Under the pieces are notes generated by a model. It saw only the letters and a program-made list of their open reading frames with translations, ran no database searches and had not been told where the DNA came from. Below are positions 56,701 to 64,000 of a stretch of 64,000 nt of DNA, piece by piece. Made by a program: the position numbers and the translations under genes. The stretch spans positions 24,166-88,165 of the forward strand of contig NZ_JADKYP010000025.1 of the NCBI RefSeq assembly GCF_015354405.1. The letters run 5' to 3'. Source of the DNA: Nocardia sp. BSTN01 (lineage in GTDB: Bacteria; Actinomycetota; Actinomycetes; Mycobacteriales; Mycobacteriaceae). The stretch's first letter is position 1. Each line of letters begins with the position of its first letter.

Positions 56701-59700
56701 TTTGCCACCCGTGCCGGACTATCGGGACTATCTGGTGTGGCTGTCACAGCGGGACCGTGTCGCCGCCGAGGAGGCATGGGACGCGGCACTGGCAGGGATA
56801 ACCGAACCTACGCTGCTAGAGCCCGTGCTGCGGGCCGCGGATCGTGATCGGCACGATACTCCGGGGATCGATCGGGTCGCCCTTCCGCTGCCCGACAGCG
56901 TCTCCCAGCAGCTAACCGCCTATGCGGCCGAGCTGCGCATCACAGTCAACACCGTCGTGCAATGCGCGTGGGCAATCCTGCTGGCCAAGCTCACAGGACA
57001 GCGTGATGTGGTTTTCGGTGCCACGATTTCTGGCCGCCCAGCCGATCTGAATGGCGCAGATTCGATGGTCGGGGTCTTCGTCAACACGATTCCCGTGAGG
57101 GTCGACCTGTCCGGGGACCGCGAGGTGACAGAGCTTCTGACCGCGTTGCAGAACGGCCAGGGCGCCCTGCTCGATCACCACCACTACGACCTGAGCGCAA
57201 TCCATCGGCGAACCGGACTGAATCCGCTGTTCGACACGGTGATTGTCTTCGAGTCGTATCCGGTCGACGACGTGGCGATCCGGACATCGGCGGAGAGCGG
57301 CGGCCTGGCTGTCATGGACTTCGAGGTCGAGGACGGCACCTCCTATCCGCTGGCCCTCATTGCGGCTGCGACACCCGATCTGCGACTCGTATTCCAGTAC
57401 GCGACTGATGTTTTCGACCGGGCATCGGTCTCCGATCTCGCCGATCGATTCGTCCGGGTCGTCGAACAACTGATTGCGGAGTCGGCGCCGACCGTGTCCT
57501 CGATCGAACTCCTCGATCAAGTGGAGCGACGACGGATCCTCGCGACATGGAACGACACAGCGGCGGACGTCGGTGCCAATCCGACCTTGGTGGACCTGTT
57601 CGCGCGACGGGTGGCCGAGCATCCGGAGGCACCAGCGGTCCGGTATGGCGGCCTCATGTGGACCTATCGTGAACTTGAGCTGCGGGCGAACCGCGTCGCC
57701 GGGGCGATCCTGGCGCACGGCGCCGGACCCGAGACGATCGTTGCCGTCATGATCCGGCGCTCGGCGGATCTGATTGCCGGGCTATTGGGGGTGCTGAAGG
57801 CCGGAAGCGCCTACGTGCCCATCGATCCGGCGTATCCGCCGGATCGAATTCGCTACATCCTTGCGAACGCGAATCCGACGTGCCTGCTGACAGATGACGC
57901 CGACTTCGCGGCGGGAAGCCTACCCGCGGGCCTGGATCTTCTGCGGATCGAGCGGGCGTACGAGGGTTTCGATGACGGCGGGCAGATGCCTGCTTGCACG
58001 GTGCACCCCGGCAACCTGGCATACGTGATCTATACCTCCGGCACGACCGGCGCGCCCAAGGGCGTCGCGATCACGCACTCGAGCGTGGCGAACGCGATGG
58101 TCGTGATGCGAGAGCTATACGGCGAGGATCGCTCTCCGCATGTGCTCGCCGGCACCTCGGTGTCGTTCGACGTGTCGGTCTTCGAGATCTTCGCGACCCT
58201 GTGCGCCGGCGGCACCGTGGACATCGTCCGGGATATCCTCGCACTTGCCGAACAGGATCGATGGCGCGGCGGCATGATTTGCGCGGTGCCCTCTGCGCTG
58301 GCGGCGATCATCGATCGGATCGGTGACCGGGTCGATACCGATACGATTGTCCTCGCGGGCGAGGTGCTCCCGAAGTCGTTGGCCGACAAGGTGAAGCAAG
58401 TGTGGCCGGGGACTCGACTGATCAACGGTTACGGTCCGACGGAGACCTTCTACGCCACCGCCCACGTCGTGGGTTCCACGCCGATCGCCGAGGGCGCGTC
58501 GGTGCCGATCGGTACGCCGCTTGGCAATACCCGGGTATACGTGCTCGATTCCGGGCTGCGCCCGGTGCCGCCGGGGGTTGTCGGTGAGCTGTACATCGGT
58601 GGCGCACACGTGGCGAGAGGATATGTGGGGCTTCCGGTTTCGACGGCTTCGCGATTCGTAGCCGATCCGTTCGCACACGTGCCGGGCGAACGCCTGTATC
58701 GCACCGGGGACCTGGTGCGCTGGTCGCCAGAAGGGATACTCGACTACGTCGGCCGGATCGACGAGCAGATCAAGGTTCGCGGACATCGGATCGAACCTGG
58801 GGAGGTCGAGGCGGCCATGAAACGGCACCCGATGGTGGAGCGGGCGGTCGTGTTCGCCCGGGAATCCGCCTCCGGTTTGCCGGACCTGGTCGGTTATGTG
58901 ACCGTGGCCGATCAGGATTCGGTGACGCCCGCCGAGTTGCGCCGGTTCGCCGACAACCGCTTGCCTTCTTTCATGGTTCCCACCGCGATCATGATTGTGG
59001 ACCGCTTCCCATTGACCGCCAACGGCAAACTCGACCGGCGCGCGTTGCCCGCGCCGACATACGACTCGGCGGTGGCCTACCGAGCCGCCGGTACCCGTGT
59101 CGAACAGGTCCTTGTAGATCTGTTCGCCGCCGTGCTGGGCGTCGACGACGTCGGCCTCGATCACGATTTCTTCGACTTGGGCGGGCATTCGCTGCTGGCG
59201 ACGCGTCTGGTGAGCCGCATCCGGATGGAACTGGGCGTCGAGGTCGAGATTCGACGGGTCTTCGAGTGCCGCACGCCCGCCGAGCTCGCGTCGCGCATCG
59301 GCGACGCAACCCGAGCCCGGTCGGCGCTGGCGGCCTACGAACGCTCTCGAGTGGTTCCGCTGTCATTCGCACAGCGGCGACTGTGGTTCATCCACCGCCT
59401 CGACGGGCCGTCGGCGACCTACAACCTGCCTATGGCGCTTCGGCTGTCCGGCGAGCTGGACCTCCCGGCGCTCGAGGCCGCACTCGGTGATGTGGTTGGT
59501 CGCCACGAGGTCCTGCGTACGGTATTCACAGAATTCGACGGCGTTCCGAGGCAGGTAGTGCGGGACCCAGACGAGGTGGACATACAGCTCTCGATCTATA
59601 CCGCGACCTCCGAGTCCGTTCTGGCGGAGCTGGTGACACGCGAGGCCGCCGCCACGTTCGACCTTGGTTCCGAGATCCCGGTGCGCGGTGCGGTGATCCA

Positions 59701-62700
59701 TAGCGCGGCCGGTGATCACGTCCTCGTCCTGGTGCTGCATCACATCGCCGGCGACGGTTGGTCCCTCGCGCCGTTGCTGCGGGACCTCGGCACGGCCTAC
59801 AGTGCGCGTCGAGCCGGATCGCCGCCGCAGTGGCGTCCGCTACCGGTGCAATATGCGGATTACACGCTGTGGCAGCACGAACTCCTGGGACAGCAGCCGG
59901 ATCCCGACAGTCTTCTCAGTCGGCAATTCGAATACTGGCGTGGGGAACTCGCCGGACTTCCCGACCGGCTGTCGCTGCCGGTCGACCGGCCGCACCCGCG
60001 CGTCGTGACCCATCGAGGCGATATCGTGGATTTCGAGGTTGCGCCCGAATTGCGTTCGCGGGTCGAAGAGCTCGCGCGCACGCTGGGTGCGACTACGGCG
60101 ATGGTCTTGCAATCGGGGTTCGCGGTCCTACTCAACACGATGGGGGGCGGCGAAGATATCGCGATCGGTTCGCCGATCGCCGGCCGTACCGATGCGGCGC
60201 TTGACGACCTGGTGGGGTTCTTCGTCAACACCTGGGTACTGCGAGCCGACCTTTCCGGACACCCGTCGTTCTCGACGATCGTGCATCGTGTTCGACGAAA
60301 AGCACTGGCTGCCTACGAGAATCAGGACGTTCCCTTCGAGCGACTCGTCGAACTGCTGAACCCGCCGCGGTCTGCCGACCACCATCCACTCTTCCAGGTG
60401 ATGTTCGCGTATCAGAACAATGAGTTGCCCGATCTCGATTTCGCCGGATCGAGGGCAGAGATCTACCCTGTGCACACCGCCACGGCCCGCGTCGACCTAC
60501 TGCTGAGCGTCGGCGAAGGACTTACCGCCGCAGGCGGTTTCACCGGAACCTTCGAATTCGCCGCCGACCTGTTCGACAGGGAAACTGTCCTATCGATCGC
60601 AGAGCGGTTCCTGCGGGTTCTCGAACAGGCCACCGCGGATCCGCAGGCGCCACTGGGACGGTGGGACGTGCTCGGTGCCGACGAGCGCCGGACGATGCTC
60701 GAGGTCGCGCACGGCACCGCGGTGGCGGTCCCGGGCACGGGTGTCGTGGAACTATTCGAACGGCAGGTGCAGTCCCGTCCGGGTGCTGCGGCGATCGTGT
60801 CCGATGAGGGCGAAACCTGGTCCTATGATCGGTTGAACAGGATTAGCAACCAGACCGCGAGGCTGCTGATCGCGCGAGGCGTCGGCCCCGAATCGATTGT
60901 CGGTGTGGCCGTGCGGCGTTCGCCTGCACACGTGGCTGCCGCGCTGGGTGTGCTGAAGGCGGGCGGAGCGTACCTGCCGATCGACCCGAACCATCCGGCG
61001 CAGCGCATCGCCTCGATACTCGCCGATTCCGCGCCTGCCGTTGTGGTGACCGACCGGGCGAGTGCGGCAGCATTACCGCCGGTGGTGGAGACCCTACTGA
61101 GCGAAGGGATTCTCGACGACGTCGCCGCTGTCGAGGATGCAGTGAATATCACCGCGGCCGAACGCCGAGGACCCGTGCGCCCGGAGAATCTCGCCTACGT
61201 CATCTACACTTCGGGATCAACTGGCCGGCCAAAGGGCGTACAGGTCACCCATCGCAACCTCGCGAACCTGGTGCACTGCGGGTGGCCCGGGGTCCCTGGC
61301 GAACGGGTTCTCGTGCACGCACAGCCGACATTTGATGCATCGGTCTACGAGCTCTGGCCTGCCCTCGCACATGGGCGAACCCTGGTCTTGCTCACGTCGA
61401 ATCTGCTGGACGTCATGGATCTTCGGAGTGTCGGACCCGGGATCGGCCCGGACTCCCTGGTGCTGACCACCTCGTTGTTTCGGGTACTGGTCGAGGATCC
61501 GCGTGCCGACGAGGTGTTTGCTGATGCCCGGGAGATCGTCGTCGCGGGCGAGCGGCTCGATCTTCACTCGGTGGCGGTCGCTGCGCGGCGATTCCCGGGC
61601 GCGGCGATCTTCAACGCCTACGGCCCGACCGAAGCTACCGTGTGCACCAGCCTCTTCGGAATATCCGTCGATGAGGACCGATCCGGCATCTCGGTACCGA
61701 TCGGCCGTCCGATCGGCAATATCAGTACCTACGTGCTGGATTCGGCTCTGCGGCCTGTGCCGGTCGGTGCGATCGGCGAGCTGTACATCGGCGGTGCACA
61801 GGTGGCTCGCGGGTACGCGGGACTGGCCGGGGTGACTGCTGCGCGGTTCGTGGCCGATCCGTTCGACGCCGTCGGCGGGGGCCGGTTGTACCGATCCGGC
61901 GACCTGGCGCGCTGGACTCGCGGCGGTGTGCTCGAGTACGTCGGGCGCGCCGATGAGCAGATCAAGGTTCGTGGCTATCGAGTCGAACCAGGCGAGGTCG
62001 AAGCCGTTCTTCTGGAACATTCGACGGTCGCGCACGCGGCAGTGATGGCGCACGAATCCGGCGGATCCACGCGATTGGTCTCGTATGTGGTCGGAGCCGA
62101 GGGGCATCCGCTCGACACGGGTGAGCTTCGGGCATTCCTGGGAGAACGACTGCCGGAGTTCATGGTTCCGGCGGCGATCGGTGTCGTGGAGCGTTTTCCA
62201 TTGACCGCCAACGGAAAACTCGATCGGCGAGCGTTGCCGGTTCCGGAGTTCGTCTCCGCGGTCGCCTATCGCGCGCCGCGGACTCCGGTAGAGCACACCT
62301 TGGCCGAGGCCTTCGCAGCCACGCTGTGCGTTGACCGCGTTGGTATCGATGACGACTTCTTCGAGCTCGGCGGGCATTCACTACTCGCCACCCGGTTGGT
62401 CAGCCGAATTCGGGCCGAGCTCGCGGTGAAGATCGGGATCCGATCGGTCTTTGACCATCCGTCGGTTGCTCGGCTGGCGACGCACCTCGACGAGGGCGGG
62501 GCTGTCGACCACTTCGCCAGCGTGTTAGCGCTGCGCCGAGCCGGAGGCAAGACTCCGCTGTGGTGCGTCCACCCGGCGGGCGGGCTCGGATGGACCTACC
62601 GGTCGCTCGCGGGGCGGCTGCCCGATCGCCCTATCTATGCCCTTCAGTCACAGGGATTCGATGGCGATCCGCTCGCCGAGTCCTTCCACGACATGGTCGA

Positions 62701-63274
62701 ATCCTATGCAGACAGCATTGTGGCGACCCAGCTCGAGGGCCCGTACCTGCTGCTGGGCTGGTCGTTCGGAGGCGTTGCAGCACACGCAATCGCCGGTGTG
62801 CTGTCGGCTCGAGGGCATGAGGTCGGTGTGCTAGCCATCCTGGATGGGATTCCACGCGAACATATCTCAGAGGAAGCTCTCGATCGGGAGAGGGCGGTCG
62901 ATGTGCTCGAGGCATGGCTCTCGCAGACTTACGGGGAGGACGGCGATGCACCCGACCTTTCGGAGGTGATCGGCCGGGGCATGGGCATTTTCATGAATAA
63001 TATTGCGCTGCTGGAGGATTGGCGAACTCCTGTGTTCGGGGGCGACGCGCTCGTATTCCGGTCTACCTTGGACGAGGACGGCTCGTCGAGGCGCATCGGC
63101 GACTATCCGCTCGGAGCGATGTGGAGCGACTTCGTCAGCGGCGAGATCGTGGAGATCGATATTGACTGCACCCACCAGGGGTTCGGTGAACCCGGTCCGC
63201 TCGGTGCCGTCGCCGAAAAGCTCGAGACCGTTCTGGATTCCGTTGATGAACTACTGAAGGATGGTGAGAAATGA
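44771..63274 (+). CDS. Five-module non-ribosomal peptide synthetase with terminal thioesterase
   Basis: The protein has 6167 aa from ATG 44771. Modules are C1-A1-T1 (C motif HHLIMDG about aa 137; T Ser1090), C2-A2-T2 (HHIAGDG 1279; Ser2215), C3-A3-T3-E3 (2398; Ser3264 in GGDSI; E with HHLVIDG and FNYLGRF), C4-A4-T4 (DCL-type C with HHLVFDG; Ser4807), C5-A5-T5-TE (Ser5870; TE triad Ser5998 in GWSFGG, Asp6025, His6135). All A domains have YTSGS/TTG-PKG and the A10 NGK. There is no loading module, so C1 should take an acyl chain from the ACP. Specificity codes by my alignment: A1 DFWNVGMVHK (Thr), A2 DVLSVIGVIK, A3 DAYFHGLVAK, A4 DVFCVAGYAK, A5 DAY-x-VAAVCK (aromatic-like). Product: acyl-Thr-x-D-x-x-x, probably released as a lactone. 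Confidence 0.95.
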   Translation: MQRDRTRLELTAAQRELLLAEDLDRGLVGNQFGYIDLHAEIDPGVLFDAMRHVWRESRTLRVNVVREGGRAWLVERDRDELSIGFHDLGGNDDAEYAADRFMATESEVAFDPEHDRLLRAHLLRLDAGHYYLYVTFHHLIMDGVSVLIWVQRVLDVYAALVSGSSIEPAVFAGQQEVLEHEHGFHAAARRAAQEYWAALLPPDVEPLALPGSGNPAQAESCLSRGAAIPAHILDQLAKAGAAERLALPCLLIAVGAALSWSLTGRGQFCLQVPVSNRRGAIKNTPCLLADSIPVPIEMNFGDSLLAVAAQVQHHLGAARRHSRYGLVNIRRDLDLADSGRNPFGPSVNVISYPDTMLPSAEAAAPHIGSTGIAGDLSIFFQFPAGLSSDGFVTIEASSRFYSDADLELFVRTLVAYLDRAVLDPSAPVGSVQLLDAGERARILSWSGVALEVPADATTVVDMLERQVEAAPGAIALVSGTEQLSYRELHARANQLARVLIEHGVGPESIVAVVLPRSMELIVALLAVWKAGGAYLPVDPAYPRERLDHILTPARPALVIANGEQAAAIPRLAGDTAPPVLAIDADGTAVTIAAQRDSKIAETERRNPLWPSHPAYVIYTSGSTGTPKGVVVTHRNVRALFSATADRCGFTRDDVWAWCHSQAFDFSVWEIWGALAHGSRLVVISSEIVRSPRALWRELIATGVTILNQTPSAFYGLIAELPSVEAEARLRMVVFGGEALDPERLTEWHAYRADSAAPVLINMYGITETTVHVTHLELAAEHSQSNASPIGVPLSSLRAYVMDGWLRPVPVGVSGELYVAGTQLARGYLGRAGLTASRFVADPFDLAGGGRLYRTGDVVRWTADGRLEYVGRSDDQVKIRGFRIEPGEVTSVLEAHPAVSRAVVVARGSSTGGGRQLIGYVTTDESVRGRGGNGETELFDQWQRVYKESYSGPSSFESDADFTGWNSSYTGQPIPLAEMRDAAGAHIRELDPRRVLEADIGSLAIELRRHVADRLPAFMVPAAVVVVDRFPLTPNGKLDRDALPDPQFHATALYRAPGTRAEALLSALFADVLGVDRVGIDDSFFDLSGHSLLATRLVSKIRSELGVEIPVRAVFDRPTVAELATQLSDSGGGRVPLVRTEQRPLQVPLSYAQGRLWFIHRLEGPSATYNMPLVLRLSEDVDAAAMTSAIGDLLARHESLRTVFTETDGIAAQRVLDVDAFALPVSVAAIYDDAVDDAVSEAVRYPFDLAAEFPVHVRLLRCRDVVTSVVEGHVLVLVLHHIAGDGWSLAPLLRDLGAAYRARRAGYAPTWRPLPVQYVDYTLWQRDLLGDPADSDSVIATQFAYWRAELAGLPDVIRLPADRPRPRIASYRGDAIELVIDAGLRRRIEDLAAATGATPSMVLQAALTVLLFKLGAGEDISIGSPIAGRTDEALDELVGFFINTWVLRTAVKPTASFSDIVWQVRDKALEAYTNQDLPFELLVELLNPVRSPAHHPLFQVALAFQNNGWPTLDLGGDPVTPRFVLTSTSRFDLFFSIADVSGTAGWIGFVEYSTDLFDRGTVEQLVERFVRLLSALTAAPDRPIGAAEILSDGERGRILELWSGAAEAHAEPAAATLTGLLDRQATVTPDVVALVSGPRELTYDELHASANRLARVLIDYGVGPETIVAVALPRSSELIVALLAVLKAGGAYLPIDWDYPADRIGFILTDCAPVLVITETAPAGRVAELSLTTPPPVLVLDNPGTMISVARRDSEPITDSERRRPLEPLHPAYVIYTSGSTGRPKGVVITQRNVAAALAELAARTGMTSSASVLASTSVAFDVSVLEIFTALGVGARLEVVDDILALIDRGGWTGTLLSTVPSAFVALLGRADIQLRCETIVFIGEALTDALVERIGTELPGVRIVNGYGPTEATVIVTGQPIEPGITAVSIGVPLPGVRAYVLDGWLRPVPAGVAGELYVAGEQLARGYLGSAGLTAARFVADPFDPSGAGRLYRTGDVVRWTTQGALDYLGRADDQLKLRGFRIEPGEIQAAIAAHPAVTAAVVVARESADGEGKQLIGYVTADDTTDSDVGAEVELVGQRVCDELCAGARSAVLPASGPVTDVYLPDSPLAESARYTNTPRGGLLAADIRRHAAKTLPEYMVPAAIVVLDRFPLTPNGKLDRGALPDPQFGAADRYRAPRVPVEEHLAGMFAAVLGLARVGIDDSFFDLGGHSLLATRLASRIRAELGVEVPIRTIFDCPTVAELAGRLNVSQTVRPALARCQRPDAVPLSFAQRRLWFIHRLKGPSATYNMSMAARLIGELDIIALIAAVRDVLDRHESLRTTFDEIDGVPVQIVRPVVDIGSPLVVATADTEAELADLVRRAADHEFDIESELPVRGWVIRGPAGDHTLVLVLHHIAGDGWSVTPLFRDLALAYRARRDGYAPRWQSLPVQYVDYTLWQRELLGDASDPESMLSGQLAYWQRELAELPDLIRLPLDYSRPREATHHGETVPFTIDRSMRLAVERLAAAAGATPVMALQAALAVMLFKLGAGEDIPIGSPIAGRTDEALDELVGCFINTWVLRARITASASFDDLLAQVRDKALAAYVNQDLPFELLVELLNPNRSTAHHPLFQVALAFQNNRPYELEIPGVETVAIALPAYTSRFDLSFTFTDDPSVNALGGGWAGSVEFATDLFDRVTVERLAARFLWVLGTLVAAPTLAVGTVDLLDDAERERVLGVWSGAAVAAQEYSSSTILEQLETQAVRTPEAIAVISGAEQLTYRELHARANQVARLLIERGAGPETIVAVALPRSSRLVVTLLAVLKAGAAYLPIDPDYPPDRMAFMLSDADPILIVDTENIIESAAVQDDSTVTDNERRYPVESAHPAYVIYTSGSTGTPKGVVVSQGNIARLVPNAWRPEVRESVLVHSTTAFDASTYEIWPTLASGGSLVVAEPGSSTPTDMAALIQRHQISKIFVSPAIMAGLADIIAADSETGALRSLTEIHTGGDLLDPLAARRTTSARPEIGIRNLYGPTEATVAVTSFAVSANDDGPVPIGGPMAGTRVYVLDAGMRPVPVGIAGELYVAGGQLARGYLRRSALTATRFVADPFDRAGGGRMYRTGDMVRWNTAGFLEFVGRVDDQVKIRGFRIEPGEVESVLAAHPGVGQAIVVARDDRLIAYVTPALSRSGDLDSRDVRRFVGARLPEFMVPAAVVVLDRFPVTANGKINKRALPEPRFVSTAAYRAPRATAEQVLADVFADVLGVDRVGIDDDFFEVGGDSIRSIQVVSRARMAGVVLSPREVFQHRTIASLAALAADRRDTGPSLDELPGGGLGWAPLLPVARWVGRHQAGFAAFSQSLLLDLPRGIDRAALVATLTAVVNHHDGLRSRLVEDDRGQGIEMLPPGTVDIEACLKRVELADSDAAERTITVEIDAAALRLRPLDGVMLQFVWFDRGPDQPGHLGFVAHHLVIDGVSWRILLPDLMAAWSGLRAGNDPALPAVGTSLRRWSHAVLADATSSRRESELGQWLSILDSPGSALGARVLNPAVDVVATIDRIEVEIPAVVSEAVLTTLPALFRTSANDGLLAALAISIAQWRHDHNAAIEPMRIQLESHGRDEDAVPGADLSRTVGWFTSVFPVLLDVGDLNVNDACAGGAAAGVLIKRIKEQVRAVPDSGIGFGLLRYLNPDTAPLLGQSAASEISFNYLGRFADPSARTDAEGGGWTPTPGRFGGPALDPMMPAVAALDINAIAVDTDRGPELRAVFAFPTGVLSRETVRQLADGWRTALDGLARYVGTVATGGLTPSDLPLVPLDQVGIEALETRYRGLVDVWPVTSMQAGFLFHSQLAESAFDPYQIRLTMRIDSAVDADRLRRAGQALMERYPSLRTAYVDAPQGNPVAVVVDGVELPWQLLDLSELPDADVAAILAELAQRDRETHFDLGTPPLLRLAVVRTGPRRAHIALTIHHLVFDGWSLPLMMRDLLRLYAFEGDLRALPPVPDYRDYLVWLSQRDRVAAEEAWDAALAGITEPTLLEPVLRAADRDRHDTPGIDRVALPLPDSVSQQLTAYAAELRITVNTVVQCAWAILLAKLTGQRDVVFGATISGRPADLNGADSMVGVFVNTIPVRVDLSGDREVTELLTALQNGQGALLDHHHYDLSAIHRRTGLNPLFDTVIVFESYPVDDVAIRTSAESGGLAVMDFEVEDGTSYPLALIAAATPDLRLVFQYATDVFDRASVSDLADRFVRVVEQLIAESAPTVSSIELLDQVERRRILATWNDTAADVGANPTLVDLFARRVAEHPEAPAVRYGGLMWTYRELELRANRVAGAILAHGAGPETIVAVMIRRSADLIAGLLGVLKAGSAYVPIDPAYPPDRIRYILANANPTCLLTDDADFAAGSLPAGLDLLRIERAYEGFDDGGQMPACTVHPGNLAYVIYTSGTTGAPKGVAITHSSVANAMVVMRELYGEDRSPHVLAGTSVSFDVSVFEIFATLCAGGTVDIVRDILALAEQDRWRGGMICAVPSALAAIIDRIGDRVDTDTIVLAGEVLPKSLADKVKQVWPGTRLINGYGPTETFYATAHVVGSTPIAEGASVPIGTPLGNTRVYVLDSGLRPVPPGVVGELYIGGAHVARGYVGLPVSTASRFVADPFAHVPGERLYRTGDLVRWSPEGILDYVGRIDEQIKVRGHRIEPGEVEAAMKRHPMVERAVVFARESASGLPDLVGYVTVADQDSVTPAELRRFADNRLPSFMVPTAIMIVDRFPLTANGKLDRRALPAPTYDSAVAYRAAGTRVEQVLVDLFAAVLGVDDVGLDHDFFDLGGHSLLATRLVSRIRMELGVEVEIRRVFECRTPAELASRIGDATRARSALAAYERSRVVPLSFAQRRLWFIHRLDGPSATYNLPMALRLSGELDLPALEAALGDVVGRHEVLRTVFTEFDGVPRQVVRDPDEVDIQLSIYTATSESVLAELVTREAAATFDLGSEIPVRGAVIHSAAGDHVLVLVLHHIAGDGWSLAPLLRDLGTAYSARRAGSPPQWRPLPVQYADYTLWQHELLGQQPDPDSLLSRQFEYWRGELAGLPDRLSLPVDRPHPRVVTHRGDIVDFEVAPELRSRVEELARTLGATTAMVLQSGFAVLLNTMGGGEDIAIGSPIAGRTDAALDDLVGFFVNTWVLRADLSGHPSFSTIVHRVRRKALAAYENQDVPFERLVELLNPPRSADHHPLFQVMFAYQNNELPDLDFAGSRAEIYPVHTATARVDLLLSVGEGLTAAGGFTGTFEFAADLFDRETVLSIAERFLRVLEQATADPQAPLGRWDVLGADERRTMLEVAHGTAVAVPGTGVVELFERQVQSRPGAAAIVSDEGETWSYDRLNRISNQTARLLIARGVGPESIVGVAVRRSPAHVAAALGVLKAGGAYLPIDPNHPAQRIASILADSAPAVVVTDRASAAALPPVVETLLSEGILDDVAAVEDAVNITAAERRGPVRPENLAYVIYTSGSTGRPKGVQVTHRNLANLVHCGWPGVPGERVLVHAQPTFDASVYELWPALAHGRTLVLLTSNLLDVMDLRSVGPGIGPDSLVLTTSLFRVLVEDPRADEVFADAREIVVAGERLDLHSVAVAARRFPGAAIFNAYGPTEATVCTSLFGISVDEDRSGISVPIGRPIGNISTYVLDSALRPVPVGAIGELYIGGAQVARGYAGLAGVTAARFVADPFDAVGGGRLYRSGDLARWTRGGVLEYVGRADEQIKVRGYRVEPGEVEAVLLEHSTVAHAAVMAHESGGSTRLVSYVVGAEGHPLDTGELRAFLGERLPEFMVPAAIGVVERFPLTANGKLDRRALPVPEFVSAVAYRAPRTPVEHTLAEAFAATLCVDRVGIDDDFFELGGHSLLATRLVSRIRAELAVKIGIRSVFDHPSVARLATHLDEGGAVDHFASVLALRRAGGKTPLWCVHPAGGLGWTYRSLAGRLPDRPIYALQSQGFDGDPLAESFHDMVESYADSIVATQLEGPYLLLGWSFGGVAAHAIAGVLSARGHEVGVLAILDGIPREHISEEALDRERAVDVLEAWLSQTYGEDGDAPDLSEVIGRGMGIFMNNIALLEDWRTPVFGGDALVFRSTLDEDGSSRRIGDYPLGAMWSDFVSGEIVEIDIDCTHQGFGEPGPLGAVAEKLETVLDSVDELLKDGEK
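47540..47760 (+). other. Remnant of N-terminal part of a methyltransferase domain inside A1
   Basis: Between A8 and A9/A10 of A1, where N-methyltransferase domains are inserted, about 70 extra residues read [32 protein letters not shown] and ELDPRRVLE. This is how NRPS methyltransferase domains begin, up to the first strand of SAM motif I (VLEIGxGxG). The sequence then jumps into the A-domain tail ([18 protein letters not shown]). The SAM-binding core is gone, so it cannot methylate. Confidence 0.7.
50970..51147 (+). other. Probable remnant of C-terminal part of a methyltransferase domain inside A2
   Basis: A2 has about 55 extra residues at the same A8-A9 position, compared with A3, A4 and A5. 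The segment ends [22 protein letters not shown], similar to the last strand and linker of NRPS methyltransferase domains (T-x-V-Y-x-P ... Y-x-N-x-P before the A-domain tail). It looks like the complementary end to the A1 remnant. The match is weaker than for A1. Confidence 0.5.
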
Positions 63275-63617
63275 ACCCGTTTGATGACGACTTGGGCCAG
63301 TTCCTAGTACTGGTCAACGACGAGGGCGGTATTCACTGTGGCCCAGTTTCGCCGAGATTCCCCGGGGATGGTCCTCGGTATTCGGTGTTGCGAGCCGCGC
63401 CGACTTTCTGACGTTCATCGAGACCGAATGGACCGATATGCGTCCGAAGTCGCCGATCGCCGCGATGGAGCGGGACGGCTCGGACAGACCGCTACTCCCA
63501 ACGGTTAGTGGTCCGGCTTGTACGGGCCTTGTGAGCTTGCCGGCATGCCACTCAGCGCCGCGACGTGGATGCGGGCAACGTTTTCGGCCGGCACGCACGG
63601 CTGTACCTGATGCCTAG
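63271..63617 (+). pseudogene. MbtH-like protein, frameshifted
   Basis: ATG 63271 overlaps the NRPS stop (ATGA). Frame one reads [20 protein letters not shown], the MbtH start, then loses sense after IHC and stops at 63409-63411. From 63339 a second frame gives [41 protein letters not shown], the rest of MbtH with its conserved Trp residues. A loss of 1 (or 4) nt near 63337 explains it. MbtH proteins activate A domains, so the NRPS would need another copy from the genome. The tail after PLLPTVSG is not family sequence and includes a copy of the ahcY end. Confidence 0.85.
63506..63530 (+). repeat. Near-copy of the ahcY 3' end (left copy)
   Basis: Twenty-five bases matching 63912-63936 at 24 positions (TAGTG, one mismatch, TCCGGCTTGTACGGGCCTT). 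The right copy encodes the last residues of AhcY on the minus strand; this copy lies in the tail of the mbtH remnant. Confidence 0.85.
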
Positions 63618-63901
63618 ACAGTGACGGTCTTATTGGTCCTGGCAATCAGTCCTCGAATCAGGCTGGCCGGTCGACAAATGTAGACGACCGATGTCGTCGA
63701 ACTACATGCAGGTCAGGCGGTTTGAAGCACACTGATACAGAAAGGCCGAGCTCGAGCGAACACGAGGGTCCGCAACTGGGTCCGGAACAATCGATCGCGG
63801 GTTAGCGGGATTAACACGTTATCGGCTGACATGACTATCGATGCGACCGCAACCTTCATCCAGGGATCCGTACGAATCGTCAATTGCTACAGCGGAGTTC
63901 G
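63618..63901. other. 284-bp region between mbtH remnant and ahcY, no gene seen
   Basis: No protein-like frame. ATGTAG (63678-63683) and CTACAT (63702-63707) enclose a second inverted repeat ACGAC/GTCGT, giving a possible hairpin or operator. The segment is bounded on the left by the ahcY-like repeat and on the right by ahcY itself. Confidence 0.45.
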
Positions 63902-64000
63902 CTCAGTAGCGGTAGTGCTCCGGCTTGTACGGGCCTTCCACGTCCACGCCGATGTATTCGGCCTGGTCCTTGGTGAGCTTGGTCAGGGTGCCGCCGAGGG
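63902..64000 (-). CDS. ahcY: Adenosylhomocysteinase, C-terminal end (rest outside window)
   Basis: The minus strand from the window edge reads [20 protein letters not shown] then [11 protein letters not shown] and TGA (63904-63902). This is the invariant C terminus of S-adenosylhomocysteine hydrolase, whose Lys-x-x-x-Tyr-Arg-Tyr tail contacts the NAD cofactor of the partner subunit. The enzyme splits S-adenosylhomocysteine to adenosine and homocysteine in the methyl cycle. It is a core gene, so it marks the right chromosomal border of the biosynthetic island. Confidence 0.97.
63912..63936 (-). repeat. 25-bp repeat in ahcY 3' end (right copy)
   Basis: Functional copy within ahcY of the sequence duplicated at 63506-63530, 406 bp apart, same orientation. 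It may be the remains of a recombination or insertion junction. Confidence 0.8.

Noticed and set aside
51541-60700. Long DNA repeats between C2, C3 and C5 as separate repeat elements
   Set aside because: They are homologous condensation domains of one synthetase, expected from module duplication rather than independent repeats.
44771-63274. Naming the exact peptide product or a known compound
   Set aside because: Only A1 (Thr) gives a close code by hand alignment. A2 to A5 are uncertain and tailoring could lie outside the window.

Overview
The window is high-GC actinobacterial DNA. A mycolic-acid genus such as Nocardia fits best: there is an antigen-85/esterase-like secreted protein, a decayed cutinase, GTP-dependent PEP carboxykinase, many GTG starts and frequent 4-nt start/stop overlaps. 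The genus is an inference from family content; no rRNA or species marker is present.

From 1 to about 31.6 kb the DNA looks like ordinary chromosome, rich in small regulator-plus-target units. In order these are: the end of an FAD monooxygenase; a secreted esterase; an MFS exporter; a GGDEF-EAL protein divergent from a methyltransferase; a chagasin-type inhibitor; an ABC-F gene preceded by a 9-codon leader ORF; a DoxX gene behind a perfect palindrome; a LAL-type LuxR regulator; an epoxide-hydrolase-like lipoprotein; HxlR/methyltransferase divergent genes; an ECF42-like sigma factor operon with a DGPF (YCII) protein; an AraC unit; a DUF2254 protein; an MFS/ArsR operon with a 32-bp dyad; several membrane proteins; and pckG translationally coupled to a SulP transporter next to an ArsR gene.

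From 31.6 to 40 kb the DNA is decayed and mobile. It holds a 26-codon amphipathic peptide gene with a strong ribosome site and terminator, a frameshifted cutinase, a DUF402 gene, a frameshifted DUF3592-like gene and tRNA-Pro(GGG). Immediately 3' of the tRNA lie the tyrosine integrase, excisionase and truncated replication initiator of an actinobacterial integrative element. Fragments of a serine recombinase, an IS1380-type and an IS481-type transposase follow.

From 40.1 to 63.6 kb there is one apparent operon for an acylated pentapeptide. It encodes an ACP, a ketosynthase, a ketosynthase-like chain-length-factor partner, two hot-dog dehydratases, a broken ketoreductase, a TetR regulator, a single 6167-aa five-module NRPS (C-A-T, C-A-T, C-A-T-E, C-A-T, C-A-T-TE) and a frameshifted MbtH. 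The layout matches a highly reducing type II PKS supplying an unsaturated acyl starter to an NRPS. The first A domain has a threonine code, so an acyl-Thr depsipeptide closed by the TE is the simplest prediction. Four direct repeats at exact 11-bp spacing upstream look like a SARP activator site. A1 and A2 carry leftover pieces of deleted methyltransferase domains.

The window ends in the 3' end of ahcY (minus strand). A 25-bp near-copy of that end lies inside the mbtH tail, which may mark the insertion edge of the island. I saw no CRISPR array or rRNA.
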